A stretch of 6,963 nucleotides of DNA. Source: Bacteroidales bacterium (GTDB taxonomy: Bacteria; Bacteroidota; Bacteroidia; Bacteroidales; UBA932). The stretch's first letter is position 1; every line of letters begins with the position of its first letter. Positions 1 to 5,437 of this stretch are shown one piece after another. Both the position numbers and the translations under genes were made by a program. The DNA is taken from contig JALNXR010000106.1 in NCBI GenBank assembly GCA_023230265.1, positions 1 to 6,963 of the forward strand, written 5' to 3'. The notes under the pieces were generated by a model. The model saw nothing but the letters and a program-made list of their open reading frames with translations, was not told the DNA's origin and did no database searches.

Positions 1-33
1 ATTAAACAATAGGTTAGGTGAATTTTAACTTTT

Positions 34-1011
34 TTATTTGTTGTCCCTTGCTTTAATTGTTATCTTTTTATTGTCAATTTTATAATCTATTGAGAGAACT
101 TTAGAAATGATATCCAATGTTTTTACAAGGGATTGACCTGTAAAATCTGCAGTGACCACACAACCGGATAATCCCGGGTCATTCAGTTTTATATCCACAT
201 CAAACTTTCCCTCTATGCGTCTGATAATTTCATCCATGGAGGTATCACTGAACTTCATATCATATTCAGTCCCTTTTATTATTTCCTTTTGTACAGGTTC
301 GATTTCAGGAGTGATCTCTTTTGCAAGTTCTTTGCTGGAGGCTATATAGACCGCCTTCTCCTCCGGCAGCAGTACCAGCCCCGTTGTGTTACTTGCAGAG
401 GTTACGGAAACTTTGCCGGTCAGCACAACCACTTCGATATTTTCTTCTGTGGCTTTTATATTGAAACTGGTTCCAAGTACGGTGGCAGTCAGTTCACCTG
501 AGTGTACTTTAAAAGGTCTGGCAGGGTCCTTCTCAATTTCAAACAGCGCTTCACCTCTCAGATCCACAGTTCTCTCACCACTCCTTTTAAAACGAATGGG
601 GTGTTTAAGTCTGCTCCCCGGTTTTAGCCAGATGATACTACCATCAGAAAGTATAACTTTTTTAATTTGCTCCTGGGTGCAGGTCTCAATAACAGAATAC
701 TTTTTAATTTCTGAATATTCGTAATATTTAAACCCTCCAAAACCAAGAGCAGCAATAAGAATTACAGATGCAGCAATTTTAAGTGCAGGGGAAAAAATAT
801 ACTTTCTTCTTTTTATTCTGATACCGGCTTTATTGTAAATGGATTCCCGCAGATTATTTTTAATTCTGACTCTCTCTTCTTCATTTACAAAGGGTATGCC
901 CGTTCCTGGATTTGGAGAGTCAAGCCACTCGTCTATAAGCCTTCTCTCTGCATCAGATGACTCTCCATTATTATAACGGGACAACATCTCTTTAAATTCT
1001 GATTCTGACAT
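34..1011 (-). CDS. FecR-family anti-sigma factor (FecR domain plus C-terminal DUF4974)
   Basis: Inner-membrane anti-sigma factor of the FecR type. Such proteins hold an ECF sigma factor in the cytoplasm and relay a signal from a TonB-dependent outer-membrane transducer across the periplasm. Taken as 325 residues starting MSESEFKEML. Residues 1-70 form the cytoplasmic sigma-binding part (motif LIDEWLDSP), and about 77-96 is a single membrane helix (IAASVILIAALGFGG). The periplasmic FecR domain spans about 103-205 (LSDGSIIWLKPGSRL, LRGEALFEI, TVLGTSFNIKA, VVVLTGKVSV). DUF4974, a secretin/TonB short N-terminal-like fold, spans about 252-322 (FSDTSMDEIIRRIE). An in-frame ATG at 1167 would add 52 residues with an extra hydrophobic stretch and overlap the divergent sigma gene; I reject it because family members normally begin near the SESEF motif. 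Only 33 bp follow the stop, so any downstream SusC-like receptor is off the window. Confidence 0.93.
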   Translation of the reverse strand: MSESEFKEMLSRYNNGESSDAERRLIDEWLDSPNPGTGIPFVNEEERVRIKNNLRESIYNKAGIRIKRRKYIFSPALKIAASVILIAALGFGGFKYYEYSEIKKYSVIETCTQEQIKKVILSDGSIIWLKPGSRLKHPIRFKRSGERTVDLRGEALFEIEKDPARPFKVHSGELTATVLGTSFNIKATEENIEVVVLTGKVSVTSASNTTGLVLLPEEKAVYIASSKELAKEITPEIEPVQKEIIKGTEYDMKFSDTSMDEIIRRIEGKFDVDIKLNDPGLSGCVVTADFTGQSLVKTLDIISKVLSIDYKIDNKKITIKARDNK

Positions 1012-1158
1012 TTTTTTATTTTTTAAAAGTCCGTTTAAATAAAAGTGACATAAACCAACAAATACACCTATTGCAAACAAGCAAATATTTATTTCAAATA
1101 ATAATTTTCCGATATTTATATATAATTTTGGAAAAATAATATTATTATCAAGCAGTTC
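1012..1158. promoter_or_regulatory. A/T-rich divergent intergenic region with a candidate Bacteroidota -7 box
   Basis: This 147-bp, strongly A/T-rich stretch separates the FecR-type gene (leftward) from the ECF sigma gene (rightward), so promoters for both are expected here. On the plus strand TAATTTTG at 1123-1130 matches the Bacteroidota primary-sigma -7 consensus TAnnTTTG and would give a transcript starting about 25 nt before the sigma reading frame. No matching -33 TTTG lies at the usual 19-21 bp spacing, so the call is weak. No exact TAnnTTTG was seen on the minus strand for the FecR gene. No ATG occurs on the plus strand in this region. Confidence 0.35.
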
Positions 1159-1740
1159 ATTAATCATAGTGATAATGAGTTATGCTTCCTGCTCAGAAGT
1201 GGGAGAGAGGATGCTTTTCGTGAAATATATGAACGCTACTGGGAAAAACTCTACCGGTATGTCTTCAACAGAACAAACTCTTCAGACACTGCTTTTGAAA
1301 TCACTCAGAATCTGTTTGTCTCATTATGGCAAAGAAGGCAGGAGGTGGTTTTTCAATCATCTTTACCGGGGTACCTTTATGCTTCTGTCAGGTACGGAAT
1401 AATCAGACATATAAGAGATAACAGGTTAAGAGAGGATTACTGCAGGGATTTTGCTGCTTTCATCTCTTGTCGCAGTGAAAATTCCAATGAAGAAATAATA
1501 AATCTTCATCAGCTGGAAGATGCAATTGAATTAAGTGTAAAAGAGTTGCCGGAGAGGTGCAGGGAGATTTTCAGAATGAGCAGATACCGGAATATGTCGG
1601 TTAAAGAGATTGCCCAAAACCTTGGGATATCCCACAAGACAGTTGAAAATCAGCTCACTACAGCATTAAGGCACATTAGGAAATCATTAGGAGAATTTAT
1701 GCTGATTCCTTTTTTTCTGTTTTTGACAGGTTTGAAATAA
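1159..1740 (+). CDS. ECF RNA polymerase sigma factor (FecI-like), no canonical start codon
   Basis: Extracytoplasmic-function sigma-70 factor, probable partner of the adjacent FecR-type protein. The frame shows a complete ECF layout of about 193 residues. Region 2 is at about 17-85 (DAFREIYERYWEKLYRYVF; FEITQNLFVSLWQRR). Region 4 is at about 122-176 (ELPERCREIF, then the helix-turn-helix MSVKEIAQNLGISHKTVENQ). A short hydrophobic tail (MLIPFFLFLTGLK) is common in Bacteroidota members. The frame is open from the stop at 1123-1125 but has no ATG, GTG or TTG before the GTG at 1345, which would delete nearly all of region 2. The N-terminal residues HSDNELCFLLRSG look like a genuine ECF start, so I place the start at the near-cognate ATT at 1159. 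A mutated or miscalled ATG, or a decayed gene, are the alternatives. An automatic annotation may show only 1345-1740. The gene is convergent with the Rrf2 gene, 7 bp apart. Confidence 0.85.
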   Translation: MNHSDNELCFLLRSGREDAFREIYERYWEKLYRYVFNRTNSSDTAFEITQNLFVSLWQRRQEVVFQSSLPGYLYASVRYGIIRHIRDNRLREDYCRDFAAFISCRSENSNEEIINLHQLEDAIELSVKELPERCREIFRMSRYRNMSVKEIAQNLGISHKTVENQLTTALRHIRKSLGEFMLIPFFLFLTGLK

Positions 1741-1747
1741 GATAACA

Positions 1748-2155
1748 TCACCCTTTCTGCTTGTTCATTATCTGAGCCAGGTTCTTGCCTGCAAGAAAAG
1801 ATGTCATATGAGTGTTTAACTCAGCCCAGAAGTGTCTTGTACAACAATTTGCCGAGCGGTCACAGAAAAAAGCATTGTCTATACAGTCACAGAGAGACAC
1901 AGGTTCAAAGGCGTTGTAGATGTCCAGGGCAGTTATCTCTTCCGGTGGCCTGGTAAGCCTGTAACCATTACCCTTTCCTCTTACATTTGCAATGAGCCCT
2001 TTGGCTTTGAGAGATGCAATTATGCTGTCCAGATACTTTACCGAGATGTTCTGATTATCTGCAATCTCTCTCTGCAGCACACCTTCTGATTTTTCTGATT
2101 GTGCAATAAAAATCATTGCCCGCATCCCATACCTTACTTTTGTGTTAATTTTCAT
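1748..2155 (-). CDS. Rrf2-family (IscR-like) transcriptional regulator with cysteine cluster
   Basis: Dimeric winged-helix DNA-binding regulator of the Rrf2 family, whose members sense Fe-S status, NO, redox state or cysteine supply. From the ATG at 2155 the protein has 135 residues, typical for the family, and opens MKINTKVRYGMRAM, the classic Rrf2 N-terminus. The helix-turn-helix lies at about 26-50 (LQREIADNQNISVKYLDSII), followed by the wing at about 58-67 (VRGKGNGYRL). The cluster-binding loop carries C89, C91, C98, C104 and C105, then H108. The series C91-x6-C98-x5-C104 with a nearby His closely resembles the Cys3-His ligand set of IscR, so a [2Fe-2S] cluster is likely. An in-frame ATG at 2194 would add 13 residues encoded by the tandem repeat; I prefer 2155. 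The divergent neighbour is a BFD-type [2Fe-2S] protein, a plausible target. Confidence 0.93.
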   Translation of the reverse strand: MKINTKVRYGMRAMIFIAQSEKSEGVLQREIADNQNISVKYLDSIIASLKAKGLIANVRGKGNGYRLTRPPEEITALDIYNAFEPVSLCDCIDNAFFCDRSANCCTRHFWAELNTHMTSFLAGKNLAQIMNKQKG

Positions 2156-2160
2156 TCGGA

Positions 2161-2197
2161 GTGTTTTATCGCCATAAAGGTGTTTTATCGCCATAAA
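2161..2197. repeat. Perfect 18-bp tandem duplication with internal dyads at the Rrf2 start; candidate operator
   Basis: GTGTTTTATCGCCATAAA occurs at 2161-2178 and again, identical, at 2180-2197, with one base between (period 19 bp). Each copy contains an inverted repeat TTTAT-CGCC-ATAAA (2165-2178 and 2184-2197). The block begins 5 bp upstream of the preferred Rrf2 ATG. Two identical, dyad-bearing sites here would suit an autoregulatory operator for the dimeric Rrf2 protein. A partial third match, TGTTTTAT, lies at 2283-2290. The duplication is directly visible; the operator role is inferred. Confidence 0.6.
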
Positions 2198-2332
2198 TTT
2201 ATAATAATTCCATCAACACAAAAAATCTAACAAGAAGAATTGTCCTGAACTGATTGCATTATGAACTATCTGTATTCTTATATGTTTTATTATCCAGGAC
2301 AATAACGCAATAATAAATATTAATTACATCAA
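2198..2332. promoter_or_regulatory. Divergent Rrf2/BFD control region with 9-bp inverted repeat
   Basis: This A/T-rich region lies between the leftward Rrf2 gene and the rightward BFD-type gene and must hold the BFD promoter and probably the Rrf2 promoter. ATTGTCCTG at 2239-2247 is matched by its exact reverse complement CAGGACAAT at 2295-2303, 47 bp apart. That is too far for a simple terminator hairpin but suitable for two oppositely oriented protein-binding sites flanking a promoter. Imperfect -7 boxes include TATGTTTT at 2281-2288 (plus strand) and TAAATTTA at 2194-2201 (either strand). Neither has a convincing -33 partner at standard spacing. Confidence 0.4.
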
Positions 2333-2512
2333 ATGGAAGATATTGAGATTTGCCACTGCAACAACATTATGAAGAGTGAAATAGTGAAAGCCATCAGGGA
2401 GAAAGGGCTCTCCACAGTTGAACATGTACAGGAAGCAACAACAGCCGGAACTGTTTGCGAGGGGTGTATACCTGATATAGAGGATATCCTCAATGAAGTC
2501 AATCCGGGATAG
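2333..2512 (+). CDS. Small BFD-type (2Fe-2S)-binding ferredoxin
   Basis: A 59-residue protein starting MEDIEICHCNNIMKSEI and ending at TAG 2510-2512. It has the four-cysteine signature of the BFD-like [2Fe-2S] domain: C7-x-C9, 32 residues, then C42-x2-C45. It also has the TTAGTVCEGC turn typical of BFD modules in bacterioferritin-associated ferredoxin, NifU and nitrite-reductase-type proteins. E. coli Bfd has nearly the same spacing (C-x-C-x31-C-x2-C). The domain fills the whole protein, so it is a stand-alone electron carrier or Fe-S protein and not a fragment. There is no signal peptide, so it is cytoplasmic. No Shine-Dalgarno is evident, as is common in Bacteroidota. The upstream divergent gene is an IscR-like Rrf2 regulator, suggesting Fe-S, iron or redox control. 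The electron-transfer partner is unknown: no bacterioferritin, reductase or Hcp gene is in view. Confidence 0.88.
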   Translation: MEDIEICHCNNIMKSEIVKAIREKGLSTVEHVQEATTAGTVCEGCIPDIEDILNEVNPG

Positions 2513-2524
2513 ATAATTTTATGT

Positions 2525-2536
2525 GACACATGTGTC
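2525..2536. repeat. 12-bp perfect palindrome between convergent genes
   Basis: GACACATGTGTC is its own reverse complement and lies in the 26-bp gap between the BFD stop and the LytTR stop. As RNA it would form only a very short stem and no T-run follows closely, so it is a weak terminator candidate at best. Confidence 0.3.
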
Positions 2537-2538
2537 TG

Positions 2539-3387
2539 TCAGGAAGGTAAATCGTTGCCAAGGAACTTGCTGCTCACTATAGCCTGATAGCTTTTTGAAA
2601 CAGGGATATCGGGTATAGAGGGCTCATCTATCTCCAGCATCAGCCCCTCTTTGGTGCGTCTGATCACCTTTACTCTGTTGAAATTGATCAGATAGGAGCG
2701 GTGACATCTTCCCACGGAGGTTTTCCTAAGCATATTTTCCAGATTCTTAAGGGTGTTCCTCAAAAGATAGGTTTTGGTCTTTCCGTTGGAGGTGTAATGG
2801 ATGACAGCGTAATTCTCGTCTGATTCAATATAAAGGAGATCTTCCAGCAGTACAGAGAGCATCAGATTACCCTTTTCATCCCGGAAGGTTATACTTTTTG
2901 ACGGATTCAGTTCCTGTTTTTCTCCCTCCTCAATTTTCTTCAGCTTTTTATTGCTCTCTTCCCATCCGAAATAATACCAGAGCGCGATATAAGGCAGAAG
3001 AAGCACCAGAGCGGTATTAATAATCGAATTCTTGAAAGTCAGCATAATATCTGCACCTTCCTTTACACTCACCGAGTAGATTGTGTAGAAGAGAGACATA
3101 AAAAGTATCTCAAGGAGTATCCAGATAAAGTAAAGCCTGTATGAAATCTCATTCTTCCTGCTATAGAAATACATTATTATTCTGCTGATAATAACTACAA
3201 GTACCCCGGTGAGAATGATCAGACTGGAATATACAAAAAACATAAAATCACTTACGGGATACCAGCTTGAACTATCGAACGGTTTGTATATATTGATAAA
3301 CACCAGTGCGAAAAGCGCGGTGAGAAGGACCAGACGGACGATGTTCCTTTTCTCATTAATATATCCCGGGATATTTGCCATACTCAT
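2539..3387 (-). CDS. Membrane-anchored LytTR-domain transcriptional regulator
   Basis: A 282-residue protein combining an N-terminal membrane domain with a C-terminal LytTR DNA-binding domain. It is a one-component regulator type, common in Bacteroidota, that binds DNA from the membrane without a response-regulator receiver domain. Four membrane helices are visible at about 17-34, 47-75, 83-106 and 118-141. A charged linker at 142-165 (KKLKKIEEGEKQE) follows, then LytTR at about 166-275. LytTR motifs present are LLYIESDENYAVIHY (184-198), the conserved LRNTLKNLE (209-217), CHRSYLINFNRVKVI (228-242) and IPVSKSYQ (261-268). The start at 3387 (MSMANIPGY) is ambiguous with an ATG two codons later. 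No receiver domain or partner histidine kinase is encoded in the window. It is convergent with the BFD gene and divergent from the hydrolase-like gene. The signal and target genes cannot be told from sequence. Confidence 0.92.
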   Translation of the reverse strand: MSMANIPGYINEKRNIVRLVLLTALFALVFINIYKPFDSSSWYPVSDFMFFVYSSLIILTGVLVVIISRIIMYFYSRKNEISYRLYFIWILLEILFMSLFYTIYSVSVKEGADIMLTFKNSIINTALVLLLPYIALWYYFGWEESNKKLKKIEEGEKQELNPSKSITFRDEKGNLMLSVLLEDLLYIESDENYAVIHYTSNGKTKTYLLRNTLKNLENMLRKTSVGRCHRSYLINFNRVKVIRRTKEGLMLEIDEPSIPDIPVSKSYQAIVSSKFLGNDLPS

Positions 3388-3529
3388 GCAAAAGTAATCA
3401 AATTAATTTGGTCCCCCATATTTAAATTTTATCCCAAAAATCAAGGTTCTTGTCACATCAGCCGGGGGTATACACCATTTTTTTGACATAGAAAAAGGAG
3501 TTTTGTTTTTTTGTATAAAATTATCAAAT
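3388..3529. promoter_or_regulatory. Divergent intergenic region between LytTR regulator and hydrolase-like gene
   Basis: This 142-bp gap must carry promoters for both flanking genes. It contains CCCCC (3413-3417) and GGGGG (3464-3468), 46 bp apart, and a T-rich stretch at 3478-3512 just before the rightward gene. On the minus strand TACTTTTG (3396-3389) matches TAnnTTTG but sits directly against the ATG at 3387 with no -33 element, so it is probably fortuitous. I found no convincing paired LytTR direct repeats and no confident promoter. Confidence 0.3.
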
Positions 3530-4606
3530 ATGAATCTGCACAAATTTACATTCAGAGAGGTCAAGGGGAGAGATGCGATTCTCTATGATATGAAAAAAAG
3601 CATAATTCCCTCATTTTTCCCATTTAGAGATGATACTATAACAGAAAACTACAAATTCGAATACCAGGTTATAATCCCTCAAAAAGCGAGCGCCAAAGCA
3701 AAGCACTCTTCCCTTATCATTCTTTTCCACGGATTGAATGAGAGGAGTTGGGATAAATATTATGCATGGGCCGACTATATATCAAATTCCACAGGCAAAC
3801 CAGTTTTTCTCTTCCCTCTTGCATTCCACATAAACAGATCTCCATCCTCCTGGAGCGATCCGAGAGCAATGCAAAAATACGTGGAGCAGGAGAGGGGGGA
3901 CGAGGATAGAGAACGGCATCTCACCTTTCTGAATTATGCTTTGAGCAAAAGGGTGGAGGCTGATCCTTACAGATTCTATCTGGCGGGCAGAGAGAGTATA
4001 AACAATGTTTGTCAACTGCTGGAAGAGATTCGCAGGGGAAAACACCCTCTTGCTGACCCCAATGCCAAAATTGATATTTTTGCTTATTCTATAGGTGGTC
4101 TTATGGCCCAGGTACTACTTATGTCAAATCCTTGCAACTATTTTACAACCAGTAGGTTGTTTTTGTTTTGCGCTGGTTCTCTCTTCAATCTTATGAGAGG
4201 TGATTCCAGAATGATAATGGACCGGAACTCCTTTAATGCAATGCTGGACTATTACACCAAACACTTTATTTATTTCAAGGATGAGAAAAGATTAAAGGGA
4301 GATATCCTGGAGCATGCATTTATATGTCATATAGATAGTTCACTCAACAGGGAGCAGAGAGAGTCTTTTTACAGGGAGAGCTCTTCAAGGATCAGGGTGA
4401 TCTCTCTCAAAAAGGATAAAGTAGTGCCTACAGAGGGTATTATTGCAGCAATGGGTGAGGAGCACAAAAAATGTTTGCTGGAAATGGATTTCCCTTTTTC
4501 TTATTCACACGAAAATCCTTTTGGACCTTTGGCTCAAAAGGATGATATCCAGAAAGATATATGGTTTAGAAATGTTTTTGACAGAGTCTCAGAATTTCTG
4601 GGTTAA
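3530..4606 (+). CDS. Uncharacterised alpha/beta-hydrolase-like protein (DUF6051-like)
   Basis: A 358-residue protein with the outline of an alpha/beta-hydrolase. Strand [11 protein letters not shown] (63-72) carries the HG pair expected near the oxyanion hole. The nucleophile elbow is [12 protein letters not shown] with S187. The probable acid is D296 in [16 protein letters not shown], and the probable histidine is H327 in [10 protein letters not shown]. The elbow reads A-Y-S-I-G, with Ala in place of the first Gly of the usual GxSxG. No signal peptide or membrane helix is seen, so it is probably cytoplasmic. I recall it as resembling the Bacteroidota family DUF6051, but this is from memory and no substrate is known. 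The ATG at 3530 is preferred over an in-frame TTG at 3503, which adds only nine residues from the T-rich leader. The 3' end overlaps nagB tail to tail by 18 bp. The single gene sits alone between convergent and divergent neighbours, so context gives no pathway clue. Confidence 0.82.
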   Translation: MNLHKFTFREVKGRDAILYDMKKSIIPSFFPFRDDTITENYKFEYQVIIPQKASAKAKHSSLIILFHGLNERSWDKYYAWADYISNSTGKPVFLFPLAFHINRSPSSWSDPRAMQKYVEQERGDEDRERHLTFLNYALSKRVEADPYRFYLAGRESINNVCQLLEEIRRGKHPLADPNAKIDIFAYSIGGLMAQVLLMSNPCNYFTTSRLFLFCAGSLFNLMRGDSRMIMDRNSFNAMLDYYTKHFIYFKDEKRLKGDILEHAFICHIDSSLNREQRESFYRESSSRIRVISLKKDKVVPTEGIIAAMGEEHKKCLLEMDFPFSYSHENPFGPLAQKDDIQKDIWFRNVFDRVSEFLG

Positions 4607-5419
4607 TCCTGCGAGCAGAGATTGCGGATCAAGATTGTTACGCTCAATATCCTTGAAATAGTTCACAGTGCCAACTCTCAATTCAACTGTTGAAGCATCG
4701 TCGCACAAAATGATCCCCTTTTTGTGCATCTGCAGAATGCTCACGGTGTACATATGATTAATCCCTCCCTCAACTGCTTCGTAAAGAGCCCTGGCTTTGT
4801 GGTGCCCGTTCACCAGTATCATAACTTCCTCTGCATCCATAATTGTACCCACACCAACTGTCAGAGCAGTCTTGGGAACCCTCCTTATGTCGTTGTCAAA
4901 AAATCTGGAGTTAGCAATAATTGTATCTGTAGTGAGGGACTTGAGCCTTGTTCTTGAGCAGAGTGAAGATCCCGGTTCGTTAAAGGCTATGTGGCCGTCA
5001 GGTCCTATCCCGCCAATAAACAACTTTACACCCCCGTATGAGGCCATCTTTTTTTCATACTCCAAGCACTCCTTTTCGGGATCTGATGTGTTGCCGTCCA
5101 GTAAATTTGCGTTCTCCCTGGGGATGTCAATAAACTGGAAAAAATTGTTCCACATAAAGGAGAAGTAGGACTGAGGATGTTCTCTGGGTATTCCTACATA
5201 TTCATCCATATTAAAGGTAACCACATTTTTGAATGAAACTATTCCTTCCCTGTAGTACCTGATAAGCTCCTTGTATGTGCCTTTTGGGGTGGAGCCGGTG
5301 GGAAGCCCCAGTACAAATGGATTTGCCGGGGTGGGGGAGTGTTCAATTATTCTTTTTACAATATGTGCCGCCGCCCATTTGGAGATCTCTTCGTAGTCGT
5401 TAAGTATTATTACCCGCAT
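4589..5419 (-). CDS. nagB: Glucosamine-6-phosphate deaminase
   Basis: Converts glucosamine 6-phosphate to fructose 6-phosphate and ammonia, feeding amino sugars from GlcNAc, chitin or peptidoglycan recycling into glycolysis. It is cytoplasmic; the E. coli enzyme is a hexamer. The 276-residue protein matches the family length and needs no gaps against E. coli NagB numbering at key sites. The phosphate loop is [13 protein letters not shown] (38-49). Catalytic residues D72 (FNMDEYVG), D141 and H143 ([13 protein letters not shown]) and E148 are all present. Positions that form the GlcNAc6P allosteric site in E. coli are also conserved: S151, S152, R158, K160 and Y254. The enzyme is therefore probably active and may be allosterically controlled. 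It begins 18 bp after the recN stop on the same strand, so co-transcription is possible. No GlcNAc6P deacetylase (nagA) or sugar transporter gene is in the window. Confidence 0.97.
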   Translation of the reverse strand: MRVIILNDYEEISKWAAAHIVKRIIEHSPTPANPFVLGLPTGSTPKGTYKELIRYYREGIVSFKNVVTFNMDEYVGIPREHPQSYFSFMWNNFFQFIDIPRENANLLDGNTSDPEKECLEYEKKMASYGGVKLFIGGIGPDGHIAFNEPGSSLCSRTRLKSLTTDTIIANSRFFDNDIRRVPKTALTVGVGTIMDAEEVMILVNGHHKARALYEAVEGGINHMYTVSILQMHKKGIILCDDASTVELRVGTVNYFKDIERNNLDPQSLLAGLTQKF

Positions 5420-5437
5420 ATATTTTCCTGGTTAATA

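Noticed and set aside
1012..1167. N-terminal extension of the FecR-type gene to an ATG at 1167, including a hydrophobic stretch
   Set aside because: It overlaps the sigma gene head to head, reads through A/T-rich promoter-like DNA, and the family normally starts near the MSESEF position.
1169..1350. Programmed frameshift joining the ATG at 1175 to the sigma frame
   Set aside because: The sigma frame itself already carries family-like residues (SDNEL) before and through 1175, so no shift is needed, and no slippery site is apparent.
1169..1402. Open frame starting at GTG 1169
   Set aside because: It is an out-of-frame shadow of the sigma factor. The overlapping frame 1 shows clear ECF region 2 motifs and this one shows none.
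2329..2529. Minus-strand 66-codon open frame
   Set aside because: It is antisense to the BFD gene, whose four-cysteine signature marks the plus strand as coding.
2525..2536. Palindrome GACACATGTGTC as a rho-independent terminator
   Set aside because: The stem is too short once a loop is allowed, it is not G/C-rich, and no adjacent T-run follows.
3389..3396. TACTTTTG on the minus strand as the LytTR promoter
   Set aside because: It abuts the start codon, which would put transcription start inside the ATG, and no -33 TTTG is present.
3413..3468. CCCCC/GGGGG pair as a stem-loop or riboswitch
   Set aside because: Only five pairs form, flanking bases do not extend the stem, and no riboswitch core was recognised.
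4797..5168. Plus-strand 123-codon open frame
   Set aside because: It is antisense to nagB, which has all catalytic residues in place, and it has no recognisable motifs.
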